Below, piece by piece: positions 25,312 through 33,436 of a stretch of 64,000 nt of DNA. The notes under the pieces are model-generated. The model was given only the letters and a program-made list of their open reading frames with translations, had not been told where the DNA came from and did no database searches. Numbering within the stretch: position 1 is the stretch's first letter; each line of letters starts with the position of its first letter. The stretch is taken from the IMG/VR virus record IMGVR_UViG_3300028840_002431, positions 236,240 through 300,239 of that record, one strand, 5' to 3'. The DNA is from a virus. The position numbers and the translations under genes were made by a program.

Positions 25312-25445
25312 ACCAGCCTTCGTGTACTATGGACACTGTGCCCTTTGGACACAAATATGTCAATAAGAGAATGAAACAGATTCGCAACTTACCGGAACCA
25401 TTAGAATAAATAGGGCCGAAAAGACACAAATAAGCCGATGAACCG
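25312..25445 (-). promoter_or_regulatory. Operon leader with candidate NrtR operator
   Basis: This 134-bp gap before nrtR holds no gene. On the minus strand TTGACATATTTGTGTCC is followed by GGGCACAGTGTCC; on the plus strand GGACAC occurs twice, 17 nt apart, and GGACACTGTGCC is an imperfect palindrome. TTGACA could be a -35 box. These repeats are the likely operator region of the NAD operon. Confidence 0.4.
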
Positions 25446-25634
25446 TCAGCGCTTGGCCAGATACTTTTCGTTCAAGGTCTCGACCCAGAGCTTCTGGTGC
25501 GGGTCCAAATCCCCACCCTCCGAGACGTTCTTGGCTAATTTCTCGAAGGCCGCACGCTCCGGTTTCGTCAGTTTCTTGGATTCGAGTAGAAGTCGAACCA
25601 GAGTCTTGTGGGGAAGGTTTCTTCTCTTCGGCAT
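25446..25634 (-). CDS. Small unknown basic protein
   Basis: 62 residues from ATG 25634 (an in-frame GTG upstream gives 69). Two charged helices, 'KTLVRLLLESKKLTKPERAA' and a Leu/Lys-rich end. A GGTGTA motif stands 10 nt before ATG. No family recognised. Confidence 0.5.
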   Translation of the reverse strand: MPKRRNLPHKTLVRLLLESKKLTKPERAAFEKLAKNVSEGGDLDPHQKLWVETLNEKYLAKR

Positions 25635-25650
25635 TAAGAGGCGGTACACC
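25635..25650 (-). promoter_or_regulatory. GGTGTA-type promoter motif, weak copy
   Basis: Minus strand GGTGTACCGCCTCTTA ends at ATG 25634, with the usual spacing but a poor AT core. Confidence 0.3.
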
Positions 25651-25693
25651 ACCAAAACCGAAGACTTCCCTCAGTCGCTAGTACACCGTGGTA

Positions 25694-25906
25694 CTATAGT
25701 TGATAATTTGATGGATCTATGCCCAACCAGTCCGCGAATAACCGATCGTCGTTCAAAACGACGCGGCAAAAGTGATCCCTCTGCCGTTCATATTCGCTGC
25801 GGCACTCCTGGCTACAGCACATATCTCCATCAATACTAACAACCACCGCGCCCATGCTTTTGAGCGGGTCCTTACCACAGTTCTCGTTCAAGCATCTGGC
25901 CATCAT
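25694..25906 (-). CDS. Small zinc-finger protein
   Basis: 70 residues. 'CLNENCGK' and 'CCSQECRSEY' give two CxxxC-type pairs for one zinc, followed by a helix. Its ATG overlaps the stop of the S24-like gene (TGAATGATG context). A nucleic-acid or protein-binding adaptor is likely. Confidence 0.55.
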   Translation of the reverse strand: MMARCLNENCGKDPLKSMGAVVVSIDGDMCCSQECRSEYERQRDHFCRVVLNDDRLFADWLGIDPSNYQL

Positions 25907-26199
25907 TCAACCCTCGTGCAAACACCATAGATAGAGTTACGCCCTATCCAACCGTTAATGCGTCCTTTGTTGTTGCCGATCTGGAAGCGCTCTCCCTGGA
26001 CTGCCTTCACCAGATGCAGGTACTGGCTCCCTCGAACCTTACAAAGGACGATGTCTCCGACTTCGATTACTTTGGAGATCGGTTCGACCGTACACAACTG
26101 GCCGGACTCGATCTTCCCTTTCATGGAAGTACCGCGTGGGCGAAACCGAACCGTCTTACCAGCGTTGAGTTTCTCGATATGTTGAGTCGCCCAGCCCAC
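25903..26199 (-). CDS. S24/S26 peptidase-like domain protein without DNA-binding domain
   Basis: 98 residues from a GTG. 'RPRGTSMKGKIESGQLCTV' carries the Ser of the LexA/signal-peptidase fold (G-x-S-M), and 'LHLVKAVQ' supplies a possible Lys. The following strands ('FQIGNNKGRINGWI') match the rest of the fold. A helix-turn-helix is absent, so it is not a complete repressor. It may be a stand-alone protease, an ImpA-like processing factor or an inactive fold. Confidence 0.65.
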   Translation of the reverse strand: MGWATQHIEKLNAGKTVRFRPRGTSMKGKIESGQLCTVEPISKVIEVGDIVLCKVRGSQYLHLVKAVQGERFQIGNNKGRINGWIGRNSIYGVCTRVE

Positions 26200-26229
26200 G
26201 GAACAGCCTGAGTAGTTTAGCCACCGACG

Positions 26230-26949
26230 TTATGTGCGAGCGGCGGCCCGGCTCGATTTTTTTGAGGACTTGCCATTGTTGGCGTGTCGCAGTTTCCGAA
26301 GCTCCGCGTCCTGGTCGTCGTACTTGCTCTGCAACTCTTCGTACTTTCTCCGTAACTTGTAGTTCTTTTCCCGTTCCTGGTTGAGTTCGTCCCGTTCCGC
26401 TCGTAGCCGAGAGTAGTTGGCGAACAGAGCAGCGACGTGCTCACCTTTAAAGGTCTTCAACACATCGGCGGCGGCGTGAAAAGTGTCGCCCCTGGTCCGG
26501 CTTCCGCGAAACTCACGGATGAATTCTTCGCGGTGCTGCCATGGCGAGAAGAATTCCACCACATGCCCCCTCAAATTCGCGTTCATCTGTAGCTCGTGCC
26601 CCTTGCTTCGTAGCAAGTGTTCGATCGCCTCCATCTCGTCGCCCCTCGACCCTTGAAGATCCCCGAGGCTGGCCGCCATCCTGTCCAATTCCTGTTGAGC
26701 TTCTTCGGAAACTCTCTCTACCTTTCTGGACTCGATGTCGAAGCACAGGTTGAGAAGGTCGATTAACTTGACCTTCTCGTCTTTGGTGACGTGTTCGTTG
26801 TCGAACGCTTCCGTCACGATTTTACGGAGGGCGTCAACCTCGATCTCCGTGCTCTCCTGAGTGAGATTACCAGCGACAAGGGACGCCTTGCTCGTGATGT
26901 CTCTTTTGAGGGACTGAAAGTTAACTGCGGGTTTTTCGGTTTCTGGCAT
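26230..26949 (-). CDS. Coiled-coil protein of unknown function
   Basis: 239 residues from ATG 26949 (GGAGAAG upstream). All-helical; 'RAERDELNQEREKNYKLRRK' begins a long coiled coil (~165-220) that ends in a Ser/Lys/Arg tail. The middle has 'GHVVEFFSPWQHREEFIREF'. No family recognised. Follows the gene ending at 26988 and is probably in one unit with it. Confidence 0.55.
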   Translation of the reverse strand: MPETEKPAVNFQSLKRDITSKASLVAGNLTQESTEIEVDALRKIVTEAFDNEHVTKDEKVKLIDLLNLCFDIESRKVERVSEEAQQELDRMAASLGDLQGSRGDEMEAIEHLLRSKGHELQMNANLRGHVVEFFSPWQHREEFIREFRGSRTRGDTFHAAADVLKTFKGEHVAALFANYSRLRAERDELNQEREKNYKLRRKYEELQSKYDDQDAELRKLRHANNGKSSKKSSRAAART

Positions 26950-26987
26950 AGTATCTTCTCCACGTAGGTTATTAGGGTTATTAGGTT

Positions 26988-27782
26988 TCAAAGGTCTTGA
27001 GTGTCGATCCACCATCCGATAAGGAATGTCAGTCCGACCTCAGTGTAAGGTCCATCCCGGCGAACGATACGGCCGGTGACAATCGGATCACGAGCGCGAC
27101 GACGGGCGCGACGAGCCGGTAACACGCCGATCTCGTCAAAGAGTTTGAGGGCCATGGCTTTCCCGGCGTTGTCAAGAATCTGGGGTTTCACCCGTTTCAT
27201 GGGGAAGTCAGGAGGCTTCCAGGAGTCCGCCCAAGCTGTGACCCTGGTGCGAGTCTTGCCGTTGCTATCCGTTATCTCTTTACTTCTCTCGCGCAACTCA
27301 GCCTCAGGGCTTTGGTACTCACCCTCCCCAAGAGGCGGAGAGTCTGTTTGTTGATCCTGGATGTCGGGAACCCAACCGTGCTCGTTGGAGCGGGTGTTCT
27401 TCCGGGGCTTCTTCTTACTGGTACGGATGGCGAATATCTGGGTCGGAAAGTCGGGTATGATGCAAAACCCCTCTTCCAGGGCCGCCAAGCCCTTCTCGTA
27501 AAAGTTGAAACGGCCACGAGCGAGACCGACCTGACGTGTCCAGCCGCGAGTGGCCCACTTTCGTTTCTTGGCCTGTTCGAGGTTGGCTTCTGCGTCGTCT
27601 AGTTCCACCCTGGCGAGCCGGACCCTCTCCTGAAACCAGCCGATCAATTGCTTCTGGCTGGCCGCCATCTCTTGTGGGTCCTTGGCCAGGACCACCATGT
27701 TCTCAGCCAGGGGGAAACTGGGTAAGTTCTCCTGGGGCGGCGGTGCGACTATAGCTTCACCAGGGTTGGTTTTCTCGTCCAT
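26988..27782 (-). CDS. Unknown protein with conserved C-terminal DPIVxGRI block
   Basis: 264 residues from ATG 27782 (GGAGG, 6 nt spacing). The N-terminal half has a coiled region ('RVRLARVELDDAEANLEQAK'). The C-terminal half has 'FDEIGVLPARRARRRARDPI', then 'TGRIVRR' and 'TFLIGWWIDTQDL', an arrangement I have seen in unnamed phage and plasmid proteins. No activity known. Confidence 0.6.
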   Translation of the reverse strand: MDEKTNPGEAIVAPPPQENLPSFPLAENMVVLAKDPQEMAASQKQLIGWFQERVRLARVELDDAEANLEQAKKRKWATRGWTRQVGLARGRFNFYEKGLAALEEGFCIIPDFPTQIFAIRTSKKKPRKNTRSNEHGWVPDIQDQQTDSPPLGEGEYQSPEAELRERSKEITDSNGKTRTRVTAWADSWKPPDFPMKRVKPQILDNAGKAMALKLFDEIGVLPARRARRRARDPIVTGRIVRRDGPYTEVGLTFLIGWWIDTQDL

Positions 27783-27799
27783 AACACTCCTCCAATCTC

Positions 27800-27816
27800 C
27801 TAGTATTACACCGGAT
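27800..27816 (-). promoter_or_regulatory. GGTGTA-type promoter motif with normal leader
   Basis: Minus strand ATCCGGTGTAATACTAG, then a ~17-nt leader with GGAGG before ATG 27782. TTGCAG lies 17 bp upstream of TAATAC. It is divergent to the copy at 27853. Confidence 0.6.
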
Positions 27817-27852
27817 TTCAACACCCTGCAATTTATTTTGGATTTCCCAAAG

Positions 27853-27872
27853 GTGCGGTGTAGTAGTAGGAA
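27853..27872 (+). promoter_or_regulatory. GGTGTA-type promoter motif
   Basis: GTGCGGTGTAGTAGTAGGAA ends at ATG 27873, the start of the 27.9-33.4 kb plus-strand gene train. Confidence 0.55.
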
Positions 27873-28223
27873 ATGAGCCGCCCCACATTTACCGCCGAAT
27901 TCTACGAAAAACTCTATGATCTCTTAGTGGATCTCGCCGGGGCACCGGCTTCGATGAAAGAGAATTTCGTACACTACGCCACCAACGAAGCGGGCGATCA
28001 TTTCGAGTACCGGTTCCAGGGGAAGTTCGGTTTCGGGGGCAAGATCTGGCGACGGGCAGCCGATTACGACTACGAGACGCAAACCACCGCCTACCGCCAC
28101 GACATCAACGCCTACACCGAAGATTACACCCCGGAACTACGTAGGCTTCAAAAGGAGATCAACAAGCGTCTAGCTCAGATGGACGCCGACTTCTGCGAGG
28201 GAAAATGGAAATCCAATCACTGA
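27873..28223 (+). CDS. Unknown protein
   Basis: 116 residues, aromatic-rich and acidic, with 'HFEYRFQGKFGFGGKIWRR' as its most distinctive segment. No family recognised. First gene of a long plus-strand unit; overlaps the radical SAM gene by 19 bp. Confidence 0.55.
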   Translation: MSRPTFTAEFYEKLYDLLVDLAGAPASMKENFVHYATNEAGDHFEYRFQGKFGFGGKIWRRAADYDYETQTTAYRHDINAYTEDYTPELRRLQKEINKRLAQMDADFCEGKWKSNH

Positions 28224-29083
28224 GCATTTGCGTCCCGTCAAAAGGATGTCCCAACAGGTGTCCTTTCTGTGTTTCTCGCCAACACGATGAGCGTTGGAAG
28301 GCTCCATCGGATTTCGTGTACGAGAGGGACTTGATACGCCGAATGCAGTTCGCCCGTGACAACCACTGCAACACCGTTGTCCTGACGGGAACCGGCGAAC
28401 CGATGCTCAACCATGACTTCTTTTCCGTTTTCGGCAAGATCAACTGCGAGCTAACGACGCCTTTCCAGTGGATCGAGCTTCAAACATCCGGCGTCACGTT
28501 GAACGACACCCATCTGCTCGACCACCTCTACGATACAGGCGTAAGCACAATCAGCCTGAGCGTTGCCAACATCTTCAGCGGTGAGGGCAATGCCGACCTG
28601 ATGGAAATCCCCGCGAAGCTCCGGTTCTCTCTGCGAGAGCTTTGCAAGAAAATCAAGGATCGAGGGTTGAATCTACGCCTCTCGTTGAACATGACGGATC
28701 TTTACAACGATCGGTCGCCGGACGAGATCTTCGGCGCGGCCCAGTTGCTGGGAGCCGACCAACTAACGTTTCGGTACCTTTTCGAAAACAACGGAGACTC
28801 AAAACAGGCCCAGTGGGTGAAGGGCCATCGTTACGATCCTGACCCGGAGGTGCAAAAGACTGCCCTCTACCTGGACCCCATAAAGCGGTACATCGTGGGA
28901 GAGGGCCGCGAATTGGAGACGCTACCTTTCGGCGCTACCCGTTACTCTGTCCACGGGATCTCAACGGTGATCGACTCCGACTGCATGAGCGTCAAGGCAG
29001 ACAACGTTATCCGATATCTGATTATCCGTGAAAACGGCAAGCTGTACACCAAGTGGGACGATGAAGGGTCCCTGTTGTTCTAG
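28205..29083 (+). CDS. Radical SAM protein
   Basis: 292 residues. 'GCPNRCPFC' (~14-22) is the CxxxCxxC iron-sulfur site and 'VLTGTGEPMLN' (~60-70) is the SAM-binding GGE-type strand. A TIM-barrel-like body follows, with no SPASM cysteines at the end. The subfamily and substrate cannot be assigned; RNA or peptide modification are both possible. GAGGGAA precedes ATG. Confidence 0.8.
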   Translation: MEIQSLSICVPSKGCPNRCPFCVSRQHDERWKAPSDFVYERDLIRRMQFARDNHCNTVVLTGTGEPMLNHDFFSVFGKINCELTTPFQWIELQTSGVTLNDTHLLDHLYDTGVSTISLSVANIFSGEGNADLMEIPAKLRFSLRELCKKIKDRGLNLRLSLNMTDLYNDRSPDEIFGAAQLLGADQLTFRYLFENNGDSKQAQWVKGHRYDPDPEVQKTALYLDPIKRYIVGEGRELETLPFGATRYSVHGISTVIDSDCMSVKADNVIRYLIIRENGKLYTKWDDEGSLLF

Positions 29084-29091
29084 GAGAAGAG

Positions 29092-29829
29092 ATGCCAAGA
29101 CCAAAAACAGAACCCATCGAGCGGACGGCAGAAGGATTCGGAGGCGACCAGGAGGAGATCGAGAAGCACCCGGCTTTCGGTCTGATTCAGTTCAGTCGAA
29201 TCCAGGGAAGGCCCGGCAAGCTGTTCGGCACCCATCTGAACGACCACGGCTCGTTTATCCGAATGTCCGTGCTCAGGGCGGAACGCCGCCACCACCTGAG
29301 CTACGACCGGTATCACGGCACCATGCGGGGCCGCCCGGTAGTGGAACTCGAACTGTCCGCTGTCCAGTTCTCGGAACTGCTCACCTCCATGAACATGGGC
29401 GACGGCGTCCCCTGTACCCTTCGCCATTACGAGGGTCAGGCCATCCCTTACATCCCGGAGGACCTCGAAACCGAGCAAGAGAAGGTGGCCGAGAACTTCA
29501 AACGCGAGATGAAGGACCTTGCGGAGACACTGACAAAGGCGGAAGCCGATGTCAGGGAAATCCTGGCTAAGAAGTCTCTCCTGAAAGCCGACCGGGAAGC
29601 CATCAAACGTGCTTTCAGCAAAGTCGCCACGTTCCTGGCTTCTCACGCACCGTTCATCATGGACCAGTTCACAGAGAGCATCGAGAAGTCCACCAAGGCT
29701 GGCAAAGCCGAGATCGAGGCGTTCATGACAAACGCTCTGGTTTCGGCCGGACTCGAAGGTCTCAAAAAGAAGCTGGCGGAAGCTACCCAGGAACCGGCGC
29801 TCGTTTCCGGGGACCCGGAGGACGAATGA
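29092..29829 (+). CDS. Unknown phage-type protein
   Basis: 245 residues. The N-terminal half is strand-rich ('GLIQFSRIQGRPGKLFG', 'PVVELELSAVQFSELLTSMN'); the C-terminal half is a long helical bundle or coiled coil. The split layout suggests a DNA- or virion-associated adaptor, but no family is recognised. ATGA overlap with the next gene. Confidence 0.55.
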   Translation: MPRPKTEPIERTAEGFGGDQEEIEKHPAFGLIQFSRIQGRPGKLFGTHLNDHGSFIRMSVLRAERRHHLSYDRYHGTMRGRPVVELELSAVQFSELLTSMNMGDGVPCTLRHYEGQAIPYIPEDLETEQEKVAENFKREMKDLAETLTKAEADVREILAKKSLLKADREAIKRAFSKVATFLASHAPFIMDQFTESIEKSTKAGKAEIEAFMTNALVSAGLEGLKKKLAEATQEPALVSGDPEDE

Positions 29830-30056
29830 GAAAGCCGTTCTTAGCACGGTTGTTCGGGTGGGAGCCTTTCACCTTCCGGCACAGGGAACGCGAGGAGGCT
29901 GTGATCACGTTCTACGCTCGTGACGAAAAGAGTGCGTGGAAGAAGATGCGTGCCTTCGTGCGAGACAAAATGTATGGCCCATGTGCGTTGTGGTACCACC
30001 CGGCTGCGGTGAATCAGGCCATGGAGGGGATCTATTTGGAGGCCGAGAATGAGTGA
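29826..30056 (+). CDS. Small unknown protein
   Basis: 76 residues; it begins with a basic/aromatic segment 'FGWEPFTFRHREREEAVITF'. No family recognised. Overlaps both neighbours by 4-8 bp, so translation is coupled. Confidence 0.5.
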   Translation: MRKPFLARLFGWEPFTFRHREREEAVITFYARDEKSAWKKMRAFVRDKMYGPCALWYHPAAVNQAMEGIYLEAENE

Positions 30057-30291
30057 AGACGCGAAGACGAACCAGATCTTGAGGCTGATCCGGAACCGCC
30101 TGAAAGAAGAGAACAAGACCCTCGAAGCTGCATTCAAGGGCGCGACAGACGAGTTGGAATGGTTGCGCACCAAAGGGAAAGAAGCACGGGTCCCGTCCGT
30201 AGAAGATCTGACACGCCGGGTCGGTAACGTAAGAACGACGTTGGCGCGGATCGAGCTTCTACGGGAACTCGAAGAGGAAATCTCAGATTGA
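30049..30291 (+). CDS. Small helical protein
   Basis: 80 residues, two long charged helices, likely a coiled-coil dimer. No family recognised. Overlaps the next start by 4 bp. Confidence 0.5.
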   Translation: MSEDAKTNQILRLIRNRLKEENKTLEAAFKGATDELEWLRTKGKEARVPSVEDLTRRVGNVRTTLARIELLRELEEEISD

Positions 30292-30551
30292 CGAAAGAAG
30301 AGAGGATAACAAGAGCCGTAGCCGAAATTAACAAACGGTTCCGATTACGCACAGAGGACTTCGACCGGATTGTTGAGGCTCACAGCCTAGACCCAGATGA
30401 CGACGACCTAATCAGCAAGCTCATCGACGACGGCTGGGAGCACGTCCTCTGGGAAGCGTATAAAGGAGGCTTCGCGTACATGAACACCAACGATGAACCC
30501 GAACCACCTCCGCTACTTTTTCAAGAAATCATGAGGGACGAAAGGCGATAG
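30288..30551 (+). CDS. Small acidic protein, TTG start
   Basis: 87 residues. The only start that overlaps the previous stop is TTG (TTGA at 30288), with AGAGGAAA upstream. Acidic, with 'DPDDDDLISKLIDDGWEHVL'. No family recognised. Confidence 0.45.
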   Translation: MTKEERITRAVAEINKRFRLRTEDFDRIVEAHSLDPDDDDLISKLIDDGWEHVLWEAYKGGFAYMNTNDEPEPPPLLFQEIMRDERR

Positions 30552-30555
30552 AGAG

Positions 30556-30783
30556 ATGGCGAAGCCGAAATGTGCGCTCTGCAAGGAAAAATCCGCGAAG
30601 ATGTTGCCGCGTGTGCAGAATCGAGTTGGGTCGGCAGAGGAACCAGGATTCTGCTCAGTGACGTGCGCGGCGATCTACGGACTGATCGCGCTGAACGGCA
30701 ACGAACACCTGTGCTCGAAAACAGGCGAGTGGGAGATCGAGCCGATCGCGTGCGCCGAGTGTATGGCTAACGACGAGGAGTGA
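30556..30783 (+). CDS. Small zinc-ribbon protein
   Basis: 75 residues. 'CALCKEKSAKML' and 'CSVTCAAIYG', then 'CSKTGEWEIEPIACAEC', give cysteine pairs for one or two zincs. Probably a binding adaptor. Confidence 0.55.
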   Translation: MAKPKCALCKEKSAKMLPRVQNRVGSAEEPGFCSVTCAAIYGLIALNGNEHLCSKTGEWEIEPIACAECMANDEE

Positions 30784-30784
30784 A

Positions 30785-31072
30785 ATGGGCGACGTAGGCG
30801 ACATGGGTCGTGCGATACGAGAGCACACACGGGAGAAGCACGCCGAGTGGCATCGACGGAACCGTGGCCGCCTGGAGAAGTCAGGTATCCCGTTCACGGA
30901 CCGGGGAGAAACCCTCCTGTTCCGAGAAGAGGGCAAGCCGATGGTGGACTTCTACCCTTCGACCGGGCGCTGGCGAGTTCCGAACGAGAACCTCAAGACG
31001 TTTAGCGGCGGAGCGGGCAAGTTCCTCAAGTGGTACGAGAGGCAAAAACGAGATGTCAGATCCGACATATGA
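30785..31072 (+). CDS. Small unknown protein
   Basis: 95 residues with a GAGGAG site. Basic helix at the start (many His/Arg), then strands 'KPMVDFYPSTGRWRV'. The pattern of a short helix followed by a small beta sheet recalls phage 'zinc-less' HNH neighbours, but nothing can be assigned. Overlaps the next gene by 20 bp. Confidence 0.5.
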   Translation: MGDVGDMGRAIREHTREKHAEWHRRNRGRLEKSGIPFTDRGETLLFREEGKPMVDFYPSTGRWRVPNENLKTFSGGAGKFLKWYERQKRDVRSDI

Positions 31073-31541
31073 AATAGGCAAAAACGAGAAAGGGGAGCGG
31101 TACATCAAGTGCCTGACGTGCGGGATGGCGAGCTACCATCCGCAAGACATTGCGCACCTGTACTGCGGGAAGTGTCATAAATTCCACTACGGCCCTAACG
31201 ATCTCGACCCCGGCGATTATGCCCCGATTCACATGTGGTTCGGCTTGACCTACGCCAGTTGGTTGACCATACCCCGTGTCCTCATGGAAGCCATGCCGCT
31301 CCAATGGCAGAAGGATATGGTGCGTTTACTCAACGAGTTCAACGAGGAGTTCCCCCGCTGGTTGCCGGAAGACTTGTCCATCCATCTGTCCGGGAAACGA
31401 CGCGGCAAGTATGCGTCCTTACCCAGAGAATTACACGAATACCGGCACCCGGACCGGCAATGGTTAGCGCAGCAACACAGGAGTCATAACCATGACGAAA
31501 TGCTCAATGAAACCGATAAAGATATACGCGGAAAACGCTGA
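31053..31541 (+). CDS. Zinc-ribbon protein
   Basis: 162 residues from ATG 31053. Near the N-terminus 'CLTCGMASYHPQDIAHLYCG' followed by KCHKFH is a four-Cys zinc ribbon with extra His. The rest is a helical domain with many Trp/Pro/Leu. Such ribbons occur in small mobile-element proteins. It overlaps the RtcB start by 50 bp. Confidence 0.6.
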   Translation: MSDPTYEIGKNEKGERYIKCLTCGMASYHPQDIAHLYCGKCHKFHYGPNDLDPGDYAPIHMWFGLTYASWLTIPRVLMEAMPLQWQKDMVRLLNEFNEEFPRWLPEDLSIHLSGKRRGKYASLPRELHEYRHPDRQWLAQQHRSHNHDEMLNETDKDIRGKR

Positions 31542-32616
31542 CCCCAAAGCGCTGCACCAGTTCTATACAGCCATGGAACAGGACGCCGCCGTCCAGGGGG
31601 CGGTCATGCCCGACGTTCACGCGGGCTACTCATTACCCATCGGAGGGGTGGTGGCCACGGAGGGTGTAATATTTCCTTCGTGGGTCGGGTACGACATTGG
31701 GTGTGGAATGTGTGCTCAAGGCTTCTCTTTCGGAAGGGGAGCCGTCGAAGCCTACAGGCAAGAGATCTTCGAGAAGATCTATGAAGCCGTCCCGATCGGC
31801 CTTGGTAAATACCACGAGGGTCGGAAAAAGCTCACCTGGAAGAACGGTCCGCGCCCGATGCCCGAACACACGGAAGCCGTAAAAGAGATTCTCGCCAAGA
31901 AGAACGGCGAGTCACAGTTGGGCACTCTTGGGAGCGGGAACCACTTCATCGAGATAGGCTACGACGAAGACGATATGATCTGGGTGATCGTCCACTCAGG
32001 GTCGAGAGGCGTTGGCCATGCGACGGCCACACACTACATGAAGCTGGCCGGGGGAGGAAAAGCCAGGGAAGGCCACTTCGGACTCAGGGTCGATAGCACA
32101 GAGGGCCATGCCTACCAGATTGACCTGAACTTCTGCCTGGAGTTCGCCCTGGAAAACCGACGGCAAATGCTGACGACGATCTACACGGTGATGAAATCGT
32201 TCTGTGACGGAGAGCCGACGACAGAGCTTATCAACCGAAACCACAACCACGCCGAGAGTAAGGACGGCCGGTGGATTCACCGGAAAGGGGCCACCCACGC
32301 CGAAGAAGGAATGGCAGGAGTCATCCCCGGCAACATGAGGGACGGCTCCTTCATCGTGGAGGGGAAAGGCAACCCGGAGTCCCTGTGCTCCAGTTCCCAC
32401 GGTGCCGGTCGTGTGAAGAGTCGGAGTCAAGCGAAGAAGACCATCGACTTCACGACGTTCAAGGAGGAGATGGAGGGCATCACCGCGAAAGTCGAGCCGT
32501 CAGTCATCGACGAGTCTCCGGGAGCCTACAAGGACATCTTTGAGGTCATGAGGCTACAGTCCGGACTCGTGGACGTGAAACACCACGTGAGACCGATCAT
32601 CAACGTAAAGGCGTGA
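31492..32616 (+). CDS. rtcB: RtcB-family RNA ligase
   Basis: 374 residues. 'PDVHAGYSLPIGGV' (~37-50), 'GYDIGCGM' (~66-73), 'GTLGSGNHFIEI' (~143-154), 'HSGSRGVGH' (~168-176) and 'CSSSHGAGR' (~300-308, guanylated His) are the RtcB metal and GMP-binding blocks. The family joins 2',3'-cyclic phosphate ends to 5'-OH ends with GTP and Mn. It is shorter than the E. coli enzyme, as in several RtcB paralogues. It may rescue tRNAs cut by host nucleases. AGGAG, 8 nt before ATG. Confidence 0.9.
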   Translation: MTKCSMKPIKIYAENADPKALHQFYTAMEQDAAVQGAVMPDVHAGYSLPIGGVVATEGVIFPSWVGYDIGCGMCAQGFSFGRGAVEAYRQEIFEKIYEAVPIGLGKYHEGRKKLTWKNGPRPMPEHTEAVKEILAKKNGESQLGTLGSGNHFIEIGYDEDDMIWVIVHSGSRGVGHATATHYMKLAGGGKAREGHFGLRVDSTEGHAYQIDLNFCLEFALENRRQMLTTIYTVMKSFCDGEPTTELINRNHNHAESKDGRWIHRKGATHAEEGMAGVIPGNMRDGSFIVEGKGNPESLCSSSHGAGRVKSRSQAKKTIDFTTFKEEMEGITAKVEPSVIDESPGAYKDIFEVMRLQSGLVDVKHHVRPIINVKA

Positions 32617-32617
32617 C

Positions 32618-33118
32618 ATGCCGACCAAAGAGCAGAAGAGAAGGGCCGAAGTAAAAAAGAAGAAGGCCGAAGCCGAAGCCCAGCATCTGGACGTAGCTGT
32701 TAAAACGGTGAACTACTGGCTCCAGCGTGCCAGGGCCGACGGCCGGGAAGAGTTCGTTGTGACTGTGGAGCCGATGCGCCTGATTCTGGCCGCTCTCGAA
32801 AAGGAACTGGACGCCCTCAAGGACTGGAAGCGCGAGGCCAAGAAGAAAAAGAAGGCTCTCAAGCAACTGTCCGGTTGCGTCTCGTCTTTCCTGGTCTCCC
32901 TGGACACCCTCATGAACGAACCGGAGTCCTACGAGAGAGGCCGTAAATTCGCCCGAATTGCTAACACCCTGGACAGGGCCAATGATGAAGCCCGGTATTT
33001 CGAGCTAGGGGTGGACCACCGGAAAGACGAGAAAAAGCATGATCCTCTTGTAAGCTCGCAGGGGTATGAAGCTTGCCGAACGTGTGGCTGCCCGGTACCG
33101 GGAAGCGATAATTCGTAA
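32618..33118 (+). CDS. Lys/Glu-rich helical protein
   Basis: 166 residues, helical, with Lys runs at ~6-20 and ~75-90. The last ~35 residues read into 'ACRTCGCPVPGSDNS', a possible half zinc site. No family recognised. Its end overlaps the next gene by 53 bp. Confidence 0.5.
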   Translation: MPTKEQKRRAEVKKKKAEAEAQHLDVAVKTVNYWLQRARADGREEFVVTVEPMRLILAALEKELDALKDWKREAKKKKKALKQLSGCVSSFLVSLDTLMNEPESYERGRKFARIANTLDRANDEARYFELGVDHRKDEKKHDPLVSSQGYEACRTCGCPVPGSDNS

Positions 33119-33434
33119 AGAAAAGGGCGAATTCTGCGTCCGCTCGCCTAACAATCCCGACTGGAACGGGGGTTGTTACCCCACCGAGGGAGAGGCCAAG
33201 AAGCGCCTCCAACAGGTGGAGTTCTTCAAGCATAAGAAAGCCTGGGAAGGGAATGAACCTAACGAGTCTGAAGATCTGGCCGTGACGACATACGAAGCGT
33301 CAGAGGCCGCCGCCGACTACATCAAGCGGCATCTTCCCCGTTACTTCAAAATCGATTCCGGGACCCTTAGGCAGATCCAGAAGGCCACGTACTCAGCCAT
33401 GGCTGATATCCTGTCTCGGAAGTACCAACAGTAG
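33066..33434 (+). CDS. Unknown protein with RVAARY leader
   Basis: 122 residues beginning 'MKLAERVAARYREAIIRKEK', a clear copy of the shared N-terminal segment. Then 'CVRSPNNPDWNGGCYPTEGE' and helices; the body has no known domain. The start lies inside the preceding gene. Last gene of the plus-strand train. Confidence 0.6.
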   Translation: MKLAERVAARYREAIIRKEKGEFCVRSPNNPDWNGGCYPTEGEAKKRLQQVEFFKHKKAWEGNEPNESEDLAVTTYEASEAAADYIKRHLPRYFKIDSGTLRQIQKATYSAMADILSRKYQQ

Positions 33435-33436
33435 GC

